A DNA stretch of 24,484 nucleotides from an uncultured Phascolarctobacterium sp. (GTDB lineage Bacteria > Bacillota > Negativicutes > Acidaminococcales > Acidaminococcaceae). A model generated the notes under the pieces. It was not told where the DNA came from and searched no databases. It worked only from the letters and a program-made list of their open reading frames with translations. This document shows, piece by piece, positions 20,511 through 24,484 of the stretch (within the stretch, counting starts at the first letter, position 1; every line of letters starts with the position of its first letter). The DNA is taken from the NCBI GenBank assembly GCA_905207485.1, contig CAJLLL010000029.1, forward strand, positions 1-24,484. The letters run 5' to 3'. Both the position numbers and the translations under genes were made by a program.

Positions 20511-22190
20511 ATGGTGGGCTTTTTACAAAGAATAAACAGCAAATTTTTAGTAATTTCGCTGTCAGTAGTATTACTTTTATATTTTGTAGTTTTTCCGCTG
20601 GCAATACTTTTGTATGACAGTGTGATGGTAGACGGTGCGTTTACGCTTGAAAACTACCGCGAGGTATACAGCCAGGATGTCAACTGGCGCGCGCTTGCCA
20701 ATACGGTAGAACTTTCGCTGATAGTTATGGTGGCCAGCGTTATTATAACTTTCCCGCTGGCATGGCTGGTTGGCCGTACCGATTTGCCCTTTAAAAAGGG
20801 TTACCGTACACTTTTGGTTGCCAGCTATATGATTCCGCCTTATGTAGGCGCCATTGCATGGGTACAGCTTTTAAACCCCAGTGTAGGTTATTTAAACGAC
20901 ATTTTTAAATGGATGTTTAATTTGCAGCAGGCTCCGTTTGATATTTATACAACTGGCGGTCTTGCCTGGGTTTTGACTTTATTCTATTCTCCATTTGCTT
21001 TTATTACCATTTCGCGTGCGATGGAAAAAATGGACCCGACGCTGGAGGAAGCAGCAAGGGTTTCCGGTTCTTCGCCGCTGCGTACGTTAATTGATGTTAC
21101 GCTGCCTTTGATGGCACCTTCCATTTTAGCCGGCGGTCTTCTGGTATTTATCGCCGCAGGTTCCTGCTTCGGTATTCCGGCAATTGTTGGTATGCCCGGC
21201 AATATTGAAGTTATGACGACACGTATTGTTACTTATGTTTATATGGGCGATGAAGCCGGTATCCGTGATGCAACGAGCCTTGCCGCTTCGCTGATGTTCA
21301 TTGCCAATGCCCTGCTTTTCGGCATGACATGGATGCTGGGCCGCAAGGATTACACTACCATCAGCGGCAAAAGCACGCGCCCGAACATAGTTGAACTTGG
21401 CAAGTGGAAATGGCCTGCGTTCTTTGCTGTTGGTTTTTATGGTTTTATTGCCGTTATTCTGCCTCTGGGTTCCATTTTGCTCACTTCACTTTTAAAGAGC
21501 ATGTCCAAAGGCATTACGCTTTCCAACCTCGGTTTTGATGCCTGGATTCCGGTTATTACCAGTTCCCAGTATATGGAAAGCGTCTGGAATTCCGTTGTAT
21601 ACGGCGTAATTGCCGCTACTATCGGTACGGCTATAGCTATCTTTATTGCTTATCTTGCTGTTAAAACCAATGTCAAGGGCCGCAATCTGCCCGACCTTTT
21701 AACCGTTGTCGGTGGTTCCACCCCGAGTATCGTTATCGCGCTGGCTTTGGTTATTACCTTCTCCGGCAATTTTGGGCTGAACATGTATTCCACTATGTGG
21801 ATTCTGGTTGTCAGCTACCTTGTAAAATACATGACCATGTCTGTGCGCACCATTGCGGCTTCTTTAAGCCAGGTTCATGTTTCCCTTGAAGAAGCGGCTC
21901 TGAACTCCGGTGCAAGCTGGCTGCGCACCTGCAAAGACATTATCATGCCTCTTATTGCTCCGTCCGTTATTGCGGGCTGGTTCTTAATCTTCATGCCGTC
22001 GTTCTACGAACTGACGATGTCGCTGCTTTTGTATGGCAGTGATACCAAAACCATCGGCGTACTGCTGTACGATTTGCAGACTTATGCCGATACCCAGAAT
22101 GCTTCCGTGCTTTCGGTAATTATTTTGCTGATAGTTTTGGTTGGCAATGTTATTTTGAACAAACTTACTAAAGGTAATGTAGGTATTTAA
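20511..22190 (+). CDS. ABC transporter permease, fused double domain (FbpB-like)
   Basis: 559 residues, about 12 membrane segments in two binding-protein-dependent permease domains. Each half carries the EAA coupling loop that docks the ATPase: EEAARVSGSSPLRTLIDVTL in the first and EEAALNSGASWLRTCKDIIM in the second, both followed by P-L-(M/I)-A-P-S. A fused double permease is the form found in Fbp/Afu/Sfu type importers. Start: ATG 20511 is only two bases from AAAGGAG and GTG 20514 has better spacing; the difference is one residue. It follows the binding-protein gene by 137 bases containing hairpins, and the ATPase gene follows 15 bases after its stop. Confidence 0.92.
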   Translation: MVGFLQRINSKFLVISLSVVLLLYFVVFPLAILLYDSVMVDGAFTLENYREVYSQDVNWRALANTVELSLIVMVASVIITFPLAWLVGRTDLPFKKGYRTLLVASYMIPPYVGAIAWVQLLNPSVGYLNDIFKWMFNLQQAPFDIYTTGGLAWVLTLFYSPFAFITISRAMEKMDPTLEEAARVSGSSPLRTLIDVTLPLMAPSILAGGLLVFIAAGSCFGIPAIVGMPGNIEVMTTRIVTYVYMGDEAGIRDATSLAASLMFIANALLFGMTWMLGRKDYTTISGKSTRPNIVELGKWKWPAFFAVGFYGFIAVILPLGSILLTSLLKSMSKGITLSNLGFDAWIPVITSSQYMESVWNSVVYGVIAATIGTAIAIFIAYLAVKTNVKGRNLPDLLTVVGGSTPSIVIALALVITFSGNFGLNMYSTMWILVVSYLVKYMTMSVRTIAASLSQVHVSLEEAALNSGASWLRTCKDIIMPLIAPSVIAGWFLIFMPSFYELTMSLLLYGSDTKTIGVLLYDLQTYADTQNASVLSVIILLIVLVGNVILNKLTKGNVGI

Positions 22191-22205
22191 AAGGAGTGGA
22201 ATAAA

Positions 22206-23252
22206 TTGTCTGAAGTACGTATAGAGCATATTTTTAAACGGTTCGGCGATGTTACGGCCGTCAACGATTTTGACCTTACCGTAAAGGACGGCGAATTTGT
22301 TTCGCTCCTCGGGCCTTCCGGCTGCGGCAAAACTACGTCGCTGCGTATGATTGCCGGTTTTGAAAGGGCAACCGAAGGTGAAATTTATATCGGCGACCAT
22401 TGTGTAAGTTCATCTGAAAAAAATACTTTCGTGCCGCCTGAAAAACGCGATATTGGCATGGTATTCCAATCCTACGCTGTATGGCCGCACATGACTGTTA
22501 CCGAAAACGTAGCATATCCTTTAAAAATTCAGAAAGTGCCTAAGGAAGAACGTGCTGCACGTGTTGCAGAAATGCTGAAAATGGTGCATTTGGATGAATA
22601 TGCCAACCGTTATCCTCATCAGCTTTCCGGCGGTCAGCAGCAGCGTGTTGCTTTGGCGCGCGCACTGGTAATGCGCCCGGGCCTTCTTTTGCTGGATGAA
22701 CCGTTATCTAACCTTGATGCCAAACTGCGCGAAAGCATGCGTTTTGAAATTTCTTCTATTCAGAAAGAACTTGGCATTACCGTTATTTACGTAACGCATG
22801 ACCAGAGCGAAGCCATGACGATGAGCGACCGCGTTGTTGTTATGAGCCGCGGCGTTATTCAGCAAATCGGCACACCGTATGAAATTTACCGCAATCCGGC
22901 AAACAAAATGGTTGCCGACTTTATCGGGCTTGTAAACTTTGTGGATGGCGAAGTGCAGGGCGACCGCGTTTATATCAGCGGTACCGATGTATCGTTCCCC
23001 AATACCAGCGGCGTTACCGGCAGCGCAACCATTGCCGTGCGTCCTGAAAACATTACTATGTCCCGCAGCGGCGGCACTATTGAAGGCAAACTGGTTCACC
23101 GTTTCTATCTTGGCGATGCCGTTGATTACCGCGTGCAGTGCAAACATCACGAAGTACGTGTTATTGTTAAAGGCGCTGACCTTAAGGAATTTAATGACGG
23201 CGAAACCGTTTATCTTGATTTTGATAAAATTATGGTTTTTGACCGCGAATAA
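22206..23252 (+). CDS. ABC transporter ATP-binding protein (FbpC-like)
   Basis: 348 residues. ATPase of the importer. Walker A GPSGCGKTT (36-44), Q-loop MVFQSYAVWPHMTV, signature LSGGQQQRVALARAL, Walker B LLLLDEPLSNLDAKL and the H-loop THDQSEAM are intact. The C-terminal ~110 residues (IGLVNFVDGEV, then IAVRPENITMS) form the TOBE domain of the CUT1/Fbp class. Start codon TTG 22206, seven bases after AAGGAGTGG. Last gene of the operon, closed by a GC-rich terminator. Confidence 0.94.
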   Translation: MSEVRIEHIFKRFGDVTAVNDFDLTVKDGEFVSLLGPSGCGKTTSLRMIAGFERATEGEIYIGDHCVSSSEKNTFVPPEKRDIGMVFQSYAVWPHMTVTENVAYPLKIQKVPKEERAARVAEMLKMVHLDEYANRYPHQLSGGQQQRVALARALVMRPGLLLLDEPLSNLDAKLRESMRFEISSIQKELGITVIYVTHDQSEAMTMSDRVVVMSRGVIQQIGTPYEIYRNPANKMVADFIGLVNFVDGEVQGDRVYISGTDVSFPNTSGVTGSATIAVRPENITMSRSGGTIEGKLVHRFYLGDAVDYRVQCKHHEVRVIVKGADLKEFNDGETVYLDFDKIMVFDRE

Positions 23253-23267
23253 AATTTCGGTAATTTT

Positions 23268-23297
23268 CCCGGGTGGCAAAAGCTGCCCGGGATTTTT
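23268..23297 (+). terminator. Terminator after the ABC importer operon
   Basis: CCCGGGTGGC-AAAA-GCTGCCCGGG (two wobble pairs) followed by ATTTTTG. It begins 16 bases after the ATPase stop. Confidence 0.88.
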
Positions 23298-23323
23298 GTT
23301 TATATGCCTGTCTGTGGTATAAT
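23296..23323 (+). promoter_or_regulatory. Promoter of the second binding-protein gene
   Basis: -35 TTGTTT (23296-23301), 16-base spacer, extended -10 TGGTATAAT (TATAAT 23318-23323). It overlaps the T tract of the previous terminator, so the second binding protein is a separate transcription unit. Confidence 0.65.
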
Positions 23324-23351
23324 AAAAGAAAATTACCAAACGAGGTATGCA

Positions 23352-24380
23352 ATGAAGAAGTTTGTGGCTGTGTTTGCCGTTGCAGTGTTGTGCCTGTTTG
23401 CAGTATGGCAGCACATACCGGCATCCGCAGAAAATAAAAATGAAACTAAAGAGCATATAAAAATCTGCATTAGCATGCAGCCGGCATTGGCGCAGGCATT
23501 GGCTGAAGATTTTACGAAGGCATCCGGCATAGAAGCGGAAGTTGTGCCGTTGCCGCCCGGAAGCGTAAGCAACCGTTTTAAGTTTTTGTCGTCATCAGGC
23601 AGTGATGTATGGCTTGGCGGAACTGCCGAAGAGTTTTACCTGGCGGCAGAGCAGGGGCTGCTTGTAAGTTATCAGCCTGAGAATGCTTATGTTGTACCGG
23701 CTGAGTTCCGTCAGAACAACTGGTTATGGACGGCGCTGTATATTGACCATATAGGTTTTTTGAGCAATAAGGAAAACCTGCATTATTTTGGGTTATATGC
23801 TCCGGAAAGCTGGCAGGAACTTTTGGAGGAGCCATTGAAGTTTGAACTTGCGTTGCCTGACCCGAAAAACGGCGGTGCAGGTTACGGCATGATGACGGCG
23901 TTATGGCAGCTTAAAGGTGAAGAAAAAGCACTTGAATATGCAGCTAAATTGAACCGTCAACGACCGGAATACTTTGTTAATTTGCAGGAAACTGTCGATG
24001 AGGTACGGCACGGTTATAAAACAGTGGCAGGTGTGCCCCTTTCCCTAGCGTTATTGTTAGAACGCAGCGAAAGTAACCTGTTTGCGACAATACCTTACGA
24101 TGGCAATAAAAACCTTATCAGCGGCGCTGCTGTGCTTAACGGGCCAAATCAGGCAGGAGCAGGCAAATTTATTGATTATTTGTTGTCGCGGCGGGCGGCA
24201 AAAATTGTAGCCGAAGCAGGGCATCAGCTTGTGTGGAGCATTAGTTCTGCGGCAGACAGCGATTTGCGCGATAAATATACCGGCAGGTTAATTGCACCGG
24301 TGGACGATTTAAGCTGGACAGCGGGGCAGAAGGCAGAAGTTATTGACCGCTGGCTGCATGTAGGCCGTCAAAGAAAATAA
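23352..24380 (+). CDS. Second ABC-type substrate-binding protein with signal peptide
   Basis: 342 residues. N-terminal signal peptide MKKFVAVFAVAVLCLFAVW with a likely cleavage after PASA; no lipobox cysteine, unlike the first binding protein. The rest follows the FbpA-like binding fold: KICISMQPALAQALAEDFTKASG, GSDVWLGGTAEEFYLAAEQGLL, WLWTALYIDHIGFLSN, and PDPKNGGAGYGMMTALW. It lies right behind a complete importer but has its own promoter and terminator. It may share the permease with a different ligand or feed a sensor kinase, as in PgtC-like systems; a kinase is not in the window. ATG 23352 is chosen over 23304 because GAGGT precedes it and the signal peptide starts there. Confidence 0.82.
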   Translation: MKKFVAVFAVAVLCLFAVWQHIPASAENKNETKEHIKICISMQPALAQALAEDFTKASGIEAEVVPLPPGSVSNRFKFLSSSGSDVWLGGTAEEFYLAAEQGLLVSYQPENAYVVPAEFRQNNWLWTALYIDHIGFLSNKENLHYFGLYAPESWQELLEEPLKFELALPDPKNGGAGYGMMTALWQLKGEEKALEYAAKLNRQRPEYFVNLQETVDEVRHGYKTVAGVPLSLALLLERSESNLFATIPYDGNKNLISGAAVLNGPNQAGAGKFIDYLLSRRAAKIVAEAGHQLVWSISSAADSDLRDKYTGRLIAPVDDLSWTAGQKAEVIDRWLHVGRQRK

Positions 24381-24391
24381 AAAGTAAAATA

Positions 24392-24428
24392 AAAAACGGA
24401 CAGAGATTTAAAGTTCTCTGTCCGTTTT
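24392..24428 (+). terminator. Terminator after the second binding-protein gene
   Basis: Perfect 11-bp stem ACGGACAGAGA/TCTCTGTCCGT (24396-24406 with 24415-24425), 8-base loop, preceded by A and followed by T residues. Confidence 0.9.
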
Positions 24429-24442
24429 GTTGGTTAAAAGAA

Positions 24443-24465
24443 AACCACACGCTATGCGTGTGGTT
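24443..24465 (-). terminator. Hairpin at the window edge, probable terminator of a minus-strand gene
   Basis: AACCACACGC-TAT-GCGTGTGGTT is a perfect 10-bp stem. On the minus strand it is followed by TTCTTTT, so it may end a gene lying beyond the window on that strand. The last 19 bases show nothing else. Confidence 0.55.
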
Positions 24466-24484
24466 CAGGAAAGCTTATAGCTAT

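Noticed and set aside
22704..23456. Minus-strand open frame of 250 codons
   Set aside because: It is antisense to the ABC ATPase and the following promoter region, crosses a terminator, and resembles no protein family.
1..24484. CRISPR arrays, tRNAs, rRNAs, insertion sequences, prophage or toxin-antitoxin genes
   Set aside because: No regularly spaced repeats, cloverleaf, rRNA stretch, transposase or integrase motif was seen on either strand.

Overview
The window reads as two unrelated pieces of bacterial DNA that meet at about position 3155-3190. The left 3.2 kb is very AT-rich (sampled lines about 18-32% G+C). It encodes Lys/Ile/Asn-rich proteins and carries the end of a Clostridia-type lipid/RNA cluster on the minus strand: plsX (5' end missing), acpP, rnc and an Elp3-like radical SAM gene. 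The right 21 kb is richer in G+C (about 38-50% by eye), uses different codons, and its gene content and protein style suggest a Negativicutes member, perhaps Acidaminococcaceae such as Phascolarctobacterium. That taxonomic call is from memory and inference, not a search. At the junction a GNAT acetyltransferase gene loses its last residues exactly where plsX loses its first roughly 40 codons. This suggests an assembly chimera or a microhomology-mediated rearrangement.

Region by region. 1-3190: radical SAM, rnc, acpP, plsX, all minus. 3151-6797: GNAT (minus) diverges from parA-parB, DUF554 and DUF4446 genes, with two near-perfect parS sites, one between the divergent promoters and one inside parB; this is a typical origin-proximal segregation locus. 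7004-8543: PHP-domain phosphatase and FAH-family hydrolase, one operon ending in a strong terminator. 8645-11883: YczE-like membrane protein, MATE exporter and PepT-like M20 peptidase. 11971-15779, all minus: O6-alkylguanine-DNA alkyltransferase, flavin reductase with a MerR-type promoter, M19 dipeptidase, and DcuC-family carrier, each with its own terminator. 15943-17936, minus: CbiK cobaltochelatase, a short DtxR-family repressor, and an ECF S-component-like membrane protein whose promoter is covered by BirA-like GTTAAC repeats. 18077-19177: FkbM-type methyltransferase. 19339-24380: an ABC importer (lipoprotein, fused double permease, ATPase) followed by a second, separately transcribed binding protein.

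How the genes work together. parA, parB and parS form a complete chromosome-partitioning module. The peptidase, dipeptidase and dicarboxylate carrier fit an amino-acid and organic-acid-using anaerobe. CbiK, the DtxR-like repressor and the Fbp-like importer form a loose metal/cofactor neighbourhood. The importer's substrate is not settled, because the Tyr-Tyr iron ligand pair of classical FbpA is not evident.

No rRNA, tRNA, CRISPR array, transposase or prophage gene was found. Every gap is shorter than 300 bases. I did not find a clearly new multi-gene system. The best leads are the chimeric junction, the BirA-like operator on a non-BioY S component, the MerR-type promoter, and the inverted repeats upstream of the ABC importer.
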